Assembly: GCF_012396125.1 (NCBI RefSeq)
Contig: NZ_JAAXOX010000004.1
Span: forward strand, 344,750 to 408,749
Length of the DNA stretch: 64,000 nt
Direction: 5' to 3'
From: Cellulomonas denverensis
GTDB taxonomy: Bacteria > Actinomycetota > Actinomycetes > Actinomycetales > Cellulomonadaceae
Positions 48,947 to 58,016 of the stretch are shown here, in pieces. The notes under the pieces are model-generated. The model was not told where the DNA came from, ran no database searches, and saw only the letters and a program-made list of their open reading frames with translations. How positions within the stretch are numbered: the first letter of the stretch is position 1; each line of letters begins with the position of its first letter. The position numbers and the translations under genes were made by a program.

Positions 48947-51553
48947 TCAGCCCGCGATCGCCCCCGCAGGCCCGTACCGGTCCAGGTTGCCGACCGCGGC
49001 CCGGCTGGCAGCACCGGTCTTGCGCCGGATGCTGTAGATGTGGCTCTCGACCGTGCGCCGGCTGAGGAAGAGCTTCTCGGCGATGTCGCCGTTCGGCCAG
49101 CCCCGGGCGACCAGGTGCACCACCTCCCACTCCCGGTCGGTGAGGTGCTCGATCCCGGCCTGCCGGGCGGGCTGCAGGTGCCGTTCCTGTTGCAGGGCCC
49201 GGGCGGCCGCGCGGGCGGCGTTCGCGGCGTCGAAGTCGTTCCGGTCGGCGAACATCCCCGCCGCGGTGAGGTAGCTGGTCACCGCCTGCGCTGAGCCGGA
49301 CTCCTTGAGGGTCGCCGCCACGGCGGACAGCGCCTCCGGGTCCTGGTCGACCATGGCGCGCTTGGCCTGCAGGTAGCTCACGTACAGGGGGCCGCCGATC
49401 CGGCGGGCCGACTCGGTGAACGCCTCGGCTCGCCGCGCGTCGTACCGCAACAGCAGCCGGTTCATCTCGGTCGTGTCGGCGGCCAGAGCGTAGCCTCTCT
49501 CCCGGAGCTGCCGGATCGTCCCGTCCAGCAGCTCGGCGCATTCATCGAGTCTGCCGTGCGCGTACAGCTCCAACGCCGCGACCCAGGTGCGGCTGGCGAA
49601 GGGCATCGCCTCGCCGCACCCGTTGTCGCCTGCGGCCAGATCGACCAACCCGGAGGACACCGACCGGTGCTGGACGTAGATCGACAGGCTGGCGAGCAGC
49701 ACCGGGATGGATCGGTCCGGCGGCAGCACCAGCGTTCCGGCCATCGCACCCGAGGACAGCACCGGGAGCAACTGACTGCGCGCGGCGCCGAGTTCGAGGC
49801 GGGCCCCCAGGTCGAAGGCGGAGACGACGCAGGCTGCGACGTAGAGCGGGCGGGACAACCGCGCGGTGGCCCGCTCGGCCATGCCTCGCCCGAGCGCGAA
49901 GCCCTCGGTGAAGTCACCCCGGGCGTACAGGGCCAGTCCGGTCAGCCAGTCGGCGCTGTCGACGAGGAAGCGCGGCCAGTCAGCCCGGTCCACGTCCAGT
50001 ATCGCGTGCGCCTCGTCCGCCCGGCCCGCGACGACATGGCAGGCGGCCAGTGCGACCCGGGCCGCGGCGGCATCCAGTCCGTCGCCCGCACAGCGTGGCG
50101 CGAGCACCCGGGCGTAGTCGCCCGGCAACCGGTCGAACTCGACGTGCAGTGTGTACAGCAGGCTGGACAGCGCCTCGCGGTAGACGATCCCGTCCGGCAG
50201 GGTCGCCGTCAGCTGCGCCTCCATCTGCTCCGCGCTCAGCCCTTCACCCAGCAACCACCGTGCGCGGTAGTAGGCGAACTCGACGTAGTCGAAGGAGTCC
50301 ACGTCGCTGTTCACGTCGGTCTCCGCGAACACCCGGTGGATGGCGAGCCGGTCCCGGGTCCCCGACAACAGCACCCGCAGGAGCGGTACCGCCGTCCGCA
50401 CCTGCCGGTCGGCCCGCCAGTGCACGGTCGCCGCCGCCACGTCGGCGTCGAAGGTCTGGGCGAAGATCCCGCCGATGTACTCCGGCCCTTCAGGCGGTTG
50501 CCGACCCGGGTAAGTCGCCAAGTCGGTGCCTTCGCTCAGCCGGCCCTTCATCCGGGCGATCAGCCGGGTGGTGTCCTCGTCCATCGTCCACGGCCCGGTG
50601 AGCACCCGGCCGATCGCCTCGGTCAGCAACCGGCGCTGCCGGCCGGTCATCCGCTTGCGGTCCACGTAGTCGGCGAGCCCGGGCGGGTCGAGCGCGATCA
50701 GGTAGTCGGGGCCGGCCGGCACCGCCTGCACCAGCTCCGCTGCGTTCAGCTCATCCAGCAGGTCCGCGCCGACCAGCGCCGTGGCAAGTCCGGAGGGCAC
50801 CGCCCCGGCGGCCGCGAGGATCTCGACCGCCTCCCGGACCTCGGGTCGGTAACCCGCCAGGTAGGTCGCGTACACGCCCTGGACTTCGGGTGACCAGACG
50901 CTGTCGCCGGTCCAGGTGTCGCCGACCATCCGGATCGCCCCATGCCCGATCGCGCCGTCCAGGATGGCCAGCGCCAGCCCGGGCACCCCGGCCGAGTCAC
51001 TGTGGATCCGGGCGGCGACCTGCGGCGACACAGGCCCGTCCGCACGCTGGGAGAGGAGTTGGTGGGTCTCCTCCAGCCCGAGCCCACCCAGGTGGAGCTG
51101 CACCAGCGGGTGGGAGGTGCTGGCCAGCCAAGCGCCGCCGTCGTCCTCGCTCCGGGCGGGCAGGGTCGTCGCGATGATGGCCGTCCCGAGGTGCTTGTGC
51201 AGCAGGGTGATCACCCCGCGCGAGGCCTCGTCCAGCACGTCTGCGTCGTCCAGCAGCACCACGCGCTCGTCGCCGGTCAGGTAGTCCCGCAGCACGGTGT
51301 AGACCTCGGAGAAAGCCGGTGGCCCAGCGTCCAGCAGTCCGGACACCCGTGGCGGCAGACTCATCCGCAACGACTCGAACGCCGGCACGCCGGGGGTGCA
51401 ACTGACGTGGTAGGTCTCACGGCCGGCCTCGGACAGCGCCCGGTGGACCGCTCGCAGCGTCGTCGTGCGCCCCGTCCATCTGCCGCCGACCACCCGCACG
51501 CTGCGGCGGCGCAGTGCCAGGTCGACGATCCGGTGCACCTCGGCATTCCGCAC
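48947..51553 (-). CDS. Large LuxR-family regulator with ATPase-like domain (LAL/MalT-like)
   Basis: An 868-residue regulator. The N-terminal NTPase-like region has VVGGRWTGRTTTLRAV (about 24-39), a Walker A in which the lysine is replaced by arginine, and Walker B RVVLLDDADVLD. A long helical, TPR-like middle follows, and a C-terminal LuxR helix-turn-helix ending the protein: EHLTDREWEVVHLVARGWPN, then DIAEKLFLSRRTVESHIYSI. GTG 51553 is chosen because GAAGGAG lies 6 bases upstream; the longer frame to 51685 lacks a site. LAL regulators often activate sugar or secondary metabolite genes in response to a small ligand. The target is unknown; it is close to, but outside, the carbohydrate locus. 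Confidence 0.87.
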   Translation of the reverse strand: MRNAEVHRIVDLALRRRSVRVVGGRWTGRTTTLRAVHRALSEAGRETYHVSCTPGVPAFESLRMSLPPRVSGLLDAGPPAFSEVYTVLRDYLTGDERVVLLDDADVLDEASRGVITLLHKHLGTAIIATTLPARSEDDGGAWLASTSHPLVQLHLGGLGLEETHQLLSQRADGPVSPQVAARIHSDSAGVPGLALAILDGAIGHGAIRMVGDTWTGDSVWSPEVQGVYATYLAGYRPEVREAVEILAAAGAVPSGLATALVGADLLDELNAAELVQAVPAGPDYLIALDPPGLADYVDRKRMTGRQRRLLTEAIGRVLTGPWTMDEDTTRLIARMKGRLSEGTDLATYPGRQPPEGPEYIGGIFAQTFDADVAAATVHWRADRQVRTAVPLLRVLLSGTRDRLAIHRVFAETDVNSDVDSFDYVEFAYYRARWLLGEGLSAEQMEAQLTATLPDGIVYREALSSLLYTLHVEFDRLPGDYARVLAPRCAGDGLDAAAARVALAACHVVAGRADEAHAILDVDRADWPRFLVDSADWLTGLALYARGDFTEGFALGRGMAERATARLSRPLYVAACVVSAFDLGARLELGAARSQLLPVLSSGAMAGTLVLPPDRSIPVLLASLSIYVQHRSVSSGLVDLAAGDNGCGEAMPFASRTWVAALELYAHGRLDECAELLDGTIRQLRERGYALAADTTEMNRLLLRYDARRAEAFTESARRIGGPLYVSYLQAKRAMVDQDPEALSAVAATLKESGSAQAVTSYLTAAGMFADRNDFDAANAARAAARALQQERHLQPARQAGIEHLTDREWEVVHLVARGWPNGDIAEKLFLSRRTVESHIYSIRRKTGAASRAAVGNLDRYGPAGAIAG

Positions 51554-52314
51554 GGACGACTCCTTCGCCGCACCTGGCCGTCCGGTCACGGGGTCGCCGA
51601 TCCTCCACTCTCGGTCGAGGAAGATCACGACGACCACGGCTCCGCGACCGGGCGGGCGCCTCGCTGATCGCCGCCAGTCGAGCACCCCGGTACCGGACCT
51701 GCAACTCGCAGCGCGTGCCGGCGCCTGGTGTCCAGGTGCCGGCCGGGGCGATGGTGTCGACGGCTCATGCGGTCACCTCTCAGCCGGGAACGCATGACGC
51801 CCCGGCGGCTCGCGGGCAGGGGTCCCGGGCCACCTCGCGACCTGACAGTCGCATTCGGCGCGGAAATCCGGTGGGGGTACGCAAGATGGGGGCCGCACAC
51901 CCCCACCGGGGTCAGGGAGTTCGCTCGTCCGGCACCAGAGCCGGCGGGGAACAGGCACGGTGCGACGACCGGGTGGTTTGGCTTCGGCGGAGTCCGGGTC
52001 GGCCGCCGAACACGTTGCCGTGTGGCGGCCGCGGTGGTGCCGTTCGATCCCTCGCCTCGTCGCCCGTGACATCCAGGCCGTCGGCCCGCGTCAGTGACGT
52101 AGACGAGGAGGCCACTACGGAGAGAGTCCAGTTCAGGCTCTTTCGGAACGGCCACTGATAACGCTAGGGCCCTGAGCTGCGGAAACCGTGTGTTTTCACC
52201 ATCTCTCCGCGAATCGTCGCCGGAAGCCAGCGTGCGCACGGCATCATGTCAGTGCGTTCGGCCAGAACACTGAGGACCTACGACCCGGTAACACCGTGGG
52301 CTCCGCGAGCCGGA
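51554..52314. other. Intergenic region without a supported gene
   Basis: About 760 bases between the LuxR start and the AAA ATPase stop. Reading frames on both strands are short, start in odd positions and lack ribosome-binding sites and recognisable domains. Base composition is less extreme than in neighbours (for example the stretch around 52140-52260), which may mark a decayed insertion or a long regulatory region for the LuxR gene. I see no repeat or RNA gene in it. Confidence 0.55.
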
Positions 52315-53028
52315 TCACCCCAGATGCCGCAGGTACCGCTCCGGCGCCGCGAGGAACCCCTGCCAGCCCTGCACCAACTCCAGCTCGTCCCACGCCGACC
52401 GCCGCAACCCCCACGGGCCGGCCTCCCAGATCGTCGCCCCCGGCAGCGCCGCCAACACCGGCGAGTGCGTGGCCAGCAGCACCTGACCGCCGCCGTCCGC
52501 CAGGTCCCGCAGCTGCGCCAGCAGCGCCAGACTGCTGGTGAACGACAGCGCCGACTCCGGCTCGTCCAGCACGTACAGGCCGGGCCGGGTCATCCGGGTA
52601 CCGATCAGCTCCAGGAACGACTCCCCGTGCGACATCTCGTGCAGCGCCGCCCCGGGCGACCCGATCTGCTCCAGGTAACTGGCGAAGCCGTGCACGGTCT
52701 CCGCGCGCAGGAAGAACCCGGTCCGCGCCGCCCCCGCACCGCGCTCCAGCAGCAGGTGCCGCCACAGCCCGGACTCCGACGGCCGGGTCACGTTCCGGGC
52801 ATCGGCGGACCCACCCTCGGCGCCCAGCCCGAAGGCCATCGCCACCGCCTCCACCAGGGTCGACTTCCCCGAGCCGTTCTCCCCCACCAGCACGGTCACC
52901 CGATCCAGGTCCCAGCCCTCGGCCAGCACCTGGGCCACGGCGGGCACCCGGGCGAACCACTCACCGTCCGGCGTGGGGCGGTCGTCGCGGCGGACCCGGC
53001 GCACCGGGCGGGAGTCGAAGGCGGTCAC
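52315..53028 (-). CDS. AAA-family ATPase (SMC/ABC-like, stand-alone)
   Basis: A 237-residue ATPase with Walker A VLVGENGSGKST (about residues 46-57), Walker B LYVLDEPESALS and the switch region VLLATHSPVLAALPGA. The short arm between them contains SHGESFLELIG in the place of an ABC signature. Proteins of this size and pattern are common, uncharacterised predicted ATPases in bacteria, related to the ATPase part of OLD/RecF-like proteins but without a nuclease. The start is GTG at 53028. It lies alone, divergent from the tRNA gene. Confidence 0.8.
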   Translation of the reverse strand: MTAFDSRPVRRVRRDDRPTPDGEWFARVPAVAQVLAEGWDLDRVTVLVGENGSGKSTLVEAVAMAFGLGAEGGSADARNVTRPSESGLWRHLLLERGAGAARTGFFLRAETVHGFASYLEQIGSPGAALHEMSHGESFLELIGTRMTRPGLYVLDEPESALSFTSSLALLAQLRDLADGGGQVLLATHSPVLAALPGATIWEAGPWGLRRSAWDELELVQGWQGFLAAPERYLRHLG

Positions 53029-53097
53029 GGGTCACAGTCCAGCACGTGGCACCGACCACCGTCCGGGGTCCTGTACCCTGGTATCCGCGTACTGCCA

Positions 53098-53182
53098 GGA
53101 GGATTCGCCTAGTGGCCTATGGCGCACGCTTGGAAAGCGTGTTGGGTGCAAGCCCTCGGGGGTTCGAATCCCCCATCCTCCG
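53098..53182 (+). tRNA. tRNA-Ser (anticodon GGA)
   Basis: An 85-base serine tRNA. The acceptor stem pairs GGAGGAT with ATCCTCC. The anticodon arm CACGC-TTGGAAA-GCGTG gives anticodon GGA (53132-53134), reading UCC and UCU. A long variable arm typical of class II tRNAs follows, then the T-arm GGGGGTTCGAATCCCCC. CCA is not encoded. A TACCCT box lies upstream near 53075, and a terminator hairpin follows. Confidence 0.95.
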
Positions 53183-53188
53183 CCGATC

Positions 53189-53220
53189 GAGGCCCCGTCA
53201 CCGTGCCGGTGCGGGGCCTC
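53189..53220 (+). terminator. Terminator after tRNA-Ser
   Basis: GAGGCCCCG (53189-53197) pairs with CGGGGCCTC (53212-53220), and the inner CACCG/CGGTG extend the stem. It begins 7 bases after the tRNA. Confidence 0.8.
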
Positions 53221-53319
53221 GGTGCTGTCCGGCCCCGGATCCGGTCGTTACCGTTCCGGCACCGATGCTCCGCGAGCCACGCCCCCGTGGGCACACCGCT
53301 CTCACCTACACTCGCCGCT

Positions 53320-53619
53320 GTGATCTTCAAGGCGGTGGGTGAGGGGCGTCCGTACCCCGACCACGGTCTCGTCACGCCCAAGCAGTGGGCCGAGGTCGCA
53401 CCGCGCCAGGTCCGCCTGGACGAGCTGGTCACCACCAAGCGCACGCTGAACCTGGACAATCTGCTGTCCGAGGATTCGACGTTCTACGGCGACCTGTTCG
53501 CGCACGTGGTGCAGTTCCGCGGCACGCTCTACCTGGAGGACGGCCTGCACCGGGCGGTCCGAGCTGCCCTGCAGCAACGTCCTGTCCTGCACGCCCGCGT
53601 CCTGGTGATCGATGAGTGA
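53320..53619 (+). CDS. Conserved actinobacterial small protein (VapB-like)
   Basis: A 99-residue protein beginning VIFKAVGEGRPYPDHGLVTPKQWAEVAPRQVRLDELVTT. I recognise it as a conserved actinobacterial protein sometimes labelled VapB-family antitoxin; no toxin gene is adjacent, so that label is doubtful. TACACT at 53307-53312 lies 7 bases before the GTG start and there is no ribosome-binding site, so the mRNA is probably leaderless. The stop overlaps the LytR_C gene start as ATGA, making a two-gene operon. Confidence 0.75.
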   Translation: MIFKAVGEGRPYPDHGLVTPKQWAEVAPRQVRLDELVTTKRTLNLDNLLSEDSTFYGDLFAHVVQFRGTLYLEDGLHRAVRAALQQRPVLHARVLVIDE

Positions 53620-54299
53620 TGAGCACTGACCCCCGCCCCGACCTCGCCCGCCAGCGCCGGCGCCGCCGCGTCCGAGAGCGCCAGGCGGTGATCTTCGGCG
53701 TGATGCTCGGCGCGATGGCGGTCGCCGCCTTCGGTGCCGCGGCCGTCTACACCGGCAACCTCAGCCTGCCGTTCCTGTCCCAGGACATCGCCTCACCGGC
53801 GCCGACCGGACTGGCCGCGGCGAACTCGCCCTGCCCGCCCGAGGGTGCGCTGCCGGTGCCCTACAGCGAGATCACGGTGAACGTCTACAACGGCACCAAC
53901 CGCGCAGGACTCGCCGGTGAGACCTCGACCTCGCTGGCCGGGCGCGGCTTCGTGATCGGCGTGCAGGGCAACGCCAGCGACGTCGGCTTCTCCGGCACCC
54001 AGGACGGCACCGCACTGATCCAGTTCGGCGCCCAGGGTGCCGCGCAGGCATACACGGTCGCCGCCCAGTTCGACTCCCCGCGCCTGGTGCTGGACAACCG
54101 GGAGGACGCCAGCGTCGACGTGATCGTCGGCACCTCCTACAACGCGCTGGTCGCCGCCGGTGACGTGGTGCTGGCCGCCGACCAGCCGTTCGTCGCGCCG
54201 GAGGGCTGCATCCCGATGGACCAGGTCGAGCCGGTCGCCCAGCCGCAGCCGACCGCCGCTGCCGAGCCCGAGGGCGAGGAGCCCCCGGCCGAGGGCTGA
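53619..54299 (+). CDS. LytR_C-domain membrane protein
   Basis: A 226-residue protein: basic cytoplasmic leader (RQRRRRRVRERQ), one membrane helix at about 24-46, then an extracellular LytR/CpsA C-terminal domain recognisable from ITVNVYNGTNRAGLAGETSTSLAGRGFVIG (about 87-116) and VDVIVGTSYNAL. The last 30 residues are proline/glutamate-rich. The catalytic LCP domain is absent; stand-alone LytR_C proteins occur widely in actinobacteria, presumably at the cell wall. ATG 53619 overlaps the upstream stop; a GTG three bases earlier is an alternative. Confidence 0.85.
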   Translation: MSTDPRPDLARQRRRRRVRERQAVIFGVMLGAMAVAAFGAAAVYTGNLSLPFLSQDIASPAPTGLAAANSPCPPEGALPVPYSEITVNVYNGTNRAGLAGETSTSLAGRGFVIGVQGNASDVGFSGTQDGTALIQFGAQGAAQAYTVAAQFDSPRLVLDNREDASVDVIVGTSYNALVAAGDVVLAADQPFVAPEGCIPMDQVEPVAQPQPTAAAEPEGEEPPAEG

Positions 54300-54318
54300 G
54301 GCACCCACCCACGACGAA

Positions 54319-54352
54319 CGGGCCCGCCGGACCACCTGGTCCGACGGGCCCG
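54319..54352. terminator. Bidirectional hairpin between lytR_C gene and uracil permease
   Basis: CGGGCCCGCCGGACCA (54319-54334) pairs with TGGTCCGACGGGCCCG (54337-54352) with one mismatch. It lies between two convergent genes. Confidence 0.8.
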
Positions 54353-54379
54353 CTGTCAGTTCCGGCTCAGTGCCGCAGC

Positions 54380-55690
54380 TCAGTGCTCCAGCTCGGTGCC
54401 ACCCGGCACCGAGGCGGGCGAGGCCGGCTCCTGGCCGGTGCCCCGCCACCGGGCCACCCCGCGCATCACGTGGTAGACCACGATCGCCGCCGCCGACCCG
54501 AGCGCGATCCCCTCGAAGCTCGCGTCGCCGAGCACCCAGGTGAAGTTCGCGATCCCGATCACCAGGGCCACCGCGGCGGTGGTGAGGTTCACCGGGTCGG
54601 AGAAGTCGACCTTGTTCTGCACCCAGATCCGGGCGCCCAGGATGCCGATCATCCCGTAGAGCACCGTGGTCGCCCCGCCGAGCACCCCGACCGGGATGGT
54701 GTTGATCAGCGCACCGAACTTGGGCACCAGGCTCAGCACCAGCGCGGTGCCCGCCGCCACCCAGTACGCGGCGGTGGAGTACACCCGGGTCGCCGCCATC
54801 ACGCCGATGTTCTCGGCGTAGGTGGTGGTACCGGACCCGCCGCCGATCCCGGCGAAGGTGGTGGCCACACCGTCGGCGAACAGCGCCCGGCCGGTCAGGT
54901 GGTCCAGGTTCCGGCCGGTCATCGCGGCGACCGACTTCACGTGGCCGACGTTCTCGGCGATCAGCACGAACACCACCGGCAGGAACAACCCGAGCAACTT
55001 GGGCTCGAAGGTCGGCGTCACGAAGTCCGGCAGCCCGAACCAGGCGGCCTCCTTCACCGCGGTGAAGTCGACCTCACCACGGATCACCGCGACCAGGTAA
55101 CCGATCAGCACGCCGACCAGGATGGACAGCCGGCCGAGCAGACCGCGGAACAGCACCGCGACCAGGACGATCCCGGCCAGCGTGACCACCGCGGTCACCG
55201 GCGCCAGCTGGAAGTTGTTCCACGCCGCCGGCGCCAGGTTGAACCCGATCAGCGCCACGATCGTGCCGGTGACGATCGGCGGCATCACCAGATCGATCCA
55301 GCGCGCCCCGGCAAAGTGCACCACGGCCCCGACGGTCGCCAGCAGCAGACCGGTGACCAGGATGCCGCCCATCGCGGCGGACTGGCCGGAGCTCGCAGTG
55401 GCGGCGCCGATCGGGGCGATGAACGCGAAGCTCGACCCCAGGTAGGACGGCAGCCGGTTGCCGGTGATGATCAGGAACAGCGCGGTGCCGATCGCGCTGA
55501 ACAGCAGCGTGGTCGCCGGGGAGAACCCGGTCAGCAGCGGCACGAGGAAGGTCGCACCGAACATCGCGACCACGTGCTGCATACCGATGCCGATGGTCCG
55601 CGGCCAGGACAGCCGCTCGTCCGGGGCGACCACCGCACCGGTGCCGATGTGCCGGCCGTCGCCGTGGACCTGCCAGCCGAAGATGCTCAC
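54380..55690 (-). CDS. uraA: Uracil/xanthine permease (NCS2 family)
   Basis: A 436-residue nucleobase transporter, probably uracil:proton symport. First-helix motif MQHVVAMFGATFLVP (about 37-51), substrate-site region VFVLIAENVGHVKSVAAMTGRN near 240, and the NCS2 signature GGGSGTTTYAENIGVMAATRVYST. About 14 hydrophobic segments cover the protein. GTG 55690 has AGGAGG 8 bases upstream. The glutamate in LIAEN fits the UraA/RutG branch rather than xanthine transporters. It stands alone. Confidence 0.88.
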   Translation of the reverse strand: MSIFGWQVHGDGRHIGTGAVVAPDERLSWPRTIGIGMQHVVAMFGATFLVPLLTGFSPATTLLFSAIGTALFLIITGNRLPSYLGSSFAFIAPIGAATASSGQSAAMGGILVTGLLLATVGAVVHFAGARWIDLVMPPIVTGTIVALIGFNLAPAAWNNFQLAPVTAVVTLAGIVLVAVLFRGLLGRLSILVGVLIGYLVAVIRGEVDFTAVKEAAWFGLPDFVTPTFEPKLLGLFLPVVFVLIAENVGHVKSVAAMTGRNLDHLTGRALFADGVATTFAGIGGGSGTTTYAENIGVMAATRVYSTAAYWVAAGTALVLSLVPKFGALINTIPVGVLGGATTVLYGMIGILGARIWVQNKVDFSDPVNLTTAAVALVIGIANFTWVLGDASFEGIALGSAAAIVVYHVMRGVARWRGTGQEPASPASVPGGTELEH

Positions 55691-55839
55691 CGGATCTGCC
55701 TCCTAGGCGGCCCGGGAACTGGCCGGGCCCGTGGTCGGGGGGACGGTCGCTGCTGCGCCGTCGAGGCCGTGCGGGGCCCGGAAGGCAAGCGTAGCGGTGC
55801 GACCCGCCGACCCGGCCCCGCACACTCCGGCCGCGTAGG

Positions 55840-57201
55840 GTGTGGCGCGCCACGCCCGACCGCTGGAGGTGCGAGATCACCGGCACGACCACCCTCCCGC
55901 CCTGGTCGCGTGCGCTGCGCTCCCGTGCCGCGCTGGTGACCGCCTTCGCCGCCGTGCACCTGTGGATCGGCGTGGTCGGCACCGTGCTGATCCCGACCCG
56001 GGCGTTCTGGGACGTCGACCTGTACCGCTGGTGGATGTGGCAGGGCCTGCATCAGGGCACCTGGCCGGTGCTGGACGGCGACTGGGTCTACCCGGCCGGG
56101 GCGATCGTGCCGATGCTGCTGCCCGGCCTGGTCGACACCTGGGACACCCGCGCCTACGCGATCGCCTGGACCGTGCTGATCACCGCACTGAACGCGCTCG
56201 CCGCCTGGACGCTGCTCCGGGTGACCCGCCCGGCGTCCCGCACCGGTACCGGGCCGGTGCTCGGCGTGTGGTGGTGGCTCGCGTTCATCCTGCTGCTCGG
56301 GCCGGTGGCGATCGGCCGGCTGGACGCGGTGGTCGCCCCGATCGTGGTCACCGCCCTGGCGCTGGCCCTGCGGCACCCGGCGGTCGCCTCCGCACTGCTG
56401 ACCTTCGGCGCCTGGGTCAAGGTCGCCCCCGGTGCCCTGCTGCTGCCGCTGGTGATGATCGCCCGCCGGGCCTGGCGCACCGTGGTGCTGCCCGCCGCCG
56501 CGGTGTGCGTGCTGGTCGCCGGGCTGGTTGCGGCCGGGGGCGGGTTGTCCCACCTGTTCAGCTTCCTCGGCGAACAGGGCGAGCGCGGGCTGCAACTGGA
56601 GTCGGTGGCGGCGACCGGCTGGGTGCTGCGCGGCCTGGTCGACGACGGCATCCGGATCTGGATGAACGACGAGATCATCACCTGGGAGATCACCGGCCCC
56701 GGCACCGCCACCATGGCCGCCGCCCTCAGTCTCGCCCTGCCGGTCGCCCTGGCCGCCGCGTCCGCCCTGCTGCTCTGGGTCCGGCTGCGCGCCGGCGCCG
56801 GGCTCGACCACGCGGCGTTCCTGGCCCGCGGAGCGCTGCTGATCGCCCTGGTGCTGATCGTGGCGAACAAGGTCGGCTCGCCGCAGTTCATCGGCTGGCT
56901 GGCCGGACCGGTGGTGGTCGGCCTGGCCAGGCCCGGACGCGAGTCGGCCCGGGCCTGGCGACCGGTCACCGTGCTGGTGCTGGCGATCGCCGGGCTGACC
57001 CAGTGGGTGTTCCCGATCGCCTACGACCCGATCACCGCCGGCGTCGCCGGGCCCACCCTGCTGCTGGTCGCCCGGAACGTGCTGCTGGTGGTGACCCTGG
57101 CCGTGGTCGCCCGGGACCTGTGGCGGACCGGGATCAGCGGAAGATCGGCAGCCCGGTCACGGACACCCGGCGCCCCTGGGACGCCTGCACCAGCCCGATG
57201 A
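55840..57201 (+). CDS. GT-C-like polytopic membrane protein (DUF2029-like)
   Basis: A 453-residue protein with about ten membrane helices. Early on, WDVDLYRWWMWQGLHQGTWPVLDGDWVYP contains the Asp-containing first loop expected in GT-C-fold polyprenyl-phosphate-sugar mannosyltransferases, so a cell-envelope glycosyltransferase is likely. The proposed GTG 55840 is uncertain: it lacks a ribosome-binding site, and a later in-frame GTG near 55936 would remove the non-hydrophobic leader. The 3' end overlaps the convergent DUF4870-like gene by 68 bases, and its last 25 residues are arginine/proline-rich. Confidence 0.7.
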   Translation: MWRATPDRWRCEITGTTTLPPWSRALRSRAALVTAFAAVHLWIGVVGTVLIPTRAFWDVDLYRWWMWQGLHQGTWPVLDGDWVYPAGAIVPMLLPGLVDTWDTRAYAIAWTVLITALNALAAWTLLRVTRPASRTGTGPVLGVWWWLAFILLLGPVAIGRLDAVVAPIVVTALALALRHPAVASALLTFGAWVKVAPGALLLPLVMIARRAWRTVVLPAAAVCVLVAGLVAAGGGLSHLFSFLGEQGERGLQLESVAATGWVLRGLVDDGIRIWMNDEIITWEITGPGTATMAAALSLALPVALAAASALLLWVRLRAGAGLDHAAFLARGALLIALVLIVANKVGSPQFIGWLAGPVVVGLARPGRESARAWRPVTVLVLAIAGLTQWVFPIAYDPITAGVAGPTLLLVARNVLLVVTLAVVARDLWRTGISGRSAARSRTPGAPGTPAPAR

Positions 57202-57961
57202 TGCTGAACACCACGTGCAGCACGCTGACCGCCGCCCAGGTCAGGATGATCAACCCGAACGGGAAGAAGTGCGACGAGGTGTACCCGACGAACAGCGAGC
57301 TGAAGTGCGCCCCGAGCAGCACCAGGGTGGCGATCAGGTAGGTCAGCCCCCAGTTGCCCGCCCGGTTCGCGTTCTCCCGCGCGGACGGCACCTGCTGCGC
57401 CGCCGTGCGGGCGGACAGGATCATCGCCAGCGACGCCGCGATCGAGGACACGAACGGGATCGGCACGAAGATCAGCAGGCCCAGTCCCCACGGCAGAGCG
57501 CCGGTCGAGGCCGGACGCACCGGGGCGTAGGGATAGCCGGGCGGCGGAGGGTAGCCCGGAGCGCCGGCGTAGCCGGGCGGCGGGACATAGCCGGGGCCAG
57601 CCGGCTGACCGTAGCCGGGCGGCGAGGCGTAGCCGGGGCCAGCGGGCTGACCGTAGCGGGGCGGCGGGGCGTAGCCGGGGCCGGCGGGCTGCCCGTAGCC
57701 GGGGGCCGTGGGGCCGGGCTGGCCGTACCCGGGCGCGCCGTGGCCGGGCGTCCCGTACCCGACCGGGGTGCCCTGGGACTGATCGCGACCGGCCCCCTCC
57801 GGTCCGCCGGGCTGCCCGTACCCGGGCGTCCCGTCACCAGCCGGATCAGCACCGGACCCGCCGTACCCCGCCGGCTGCGCGTACCCCGGCGGCGGCCCCC
57901 ACCCGCCGTCCGGCTGCCCGCCCCCGCCGTCCGGCTCACTTGCCTTCTGCGACTCGCTCAC
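57134..57961 (-). CDS. DUF4870-like membrane protein with Gly-Tyr-Pro repeat leader
   Basis: A 275-residue protein. The first 160 residues are low-complexity repeats based on GYGQPAGPGYAPPP-type units, cytoplasmic. The rest has four hydrophobic segments (LGLLIFVPIPFVSSIAASLAMIL, WGLTYLIATLVLLG, FGLIILTWAAVSVLHVVFSIIGL), resembling DUF4870/Tic20-like proteins; NANRAGNWGLTYL is typical. GGAGG lies 7 bases before GTG 57961. Proline-glycine-tyrosine leaders like this may phase-separate or bind lipids, but no function is known. Confidence 0.75.
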   Translation of the reverse strand: MSESQKASEPDGGGGQPDGGWGPPPGYAQPAGYGGSGADPAGDGTPGYGQPGGPEGAGRDQSQGTPVGYGTPGHGAPGYGQPGPTAPGYGQPAGPGYAPPPRYGQPAGPGYASPPGYGQPAGPGYVPPPGYAGAPGYPPPPGYPYAPVRPASTGALPWGLGLLIFVPIPFVSSIAASLAMILSARTAAQQVPSARENANRAGNWGLTYLIATLVLLGAHFSSLFVGYTSSHFFPFGLIILTWAAVSVLHVVFSIIGLVQASQGRRVSVTGLPIFR

Positions 57962-58016
57962 GTGCTCTCCTCCTGCTGCGTCCGGTCCCACCCCCGCTGC
58001 GCCCTCGGGCGCCCGG

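Noticed and set aside
51554..52314. Short plus- and minus-strand frames in the LuxR upstream region
   Set aside because: No ribosome-binding sites, no recognised domains, and Arg/Pro-rich composition; not reported as genes.
53320..53619. A VapBC toxin-antitoxin locus
   Set aside because: Only a protein sometimes named VapB-like is present; no PIN-domain toxin is adjacent, and it is co-translated with a LytR_C protein.
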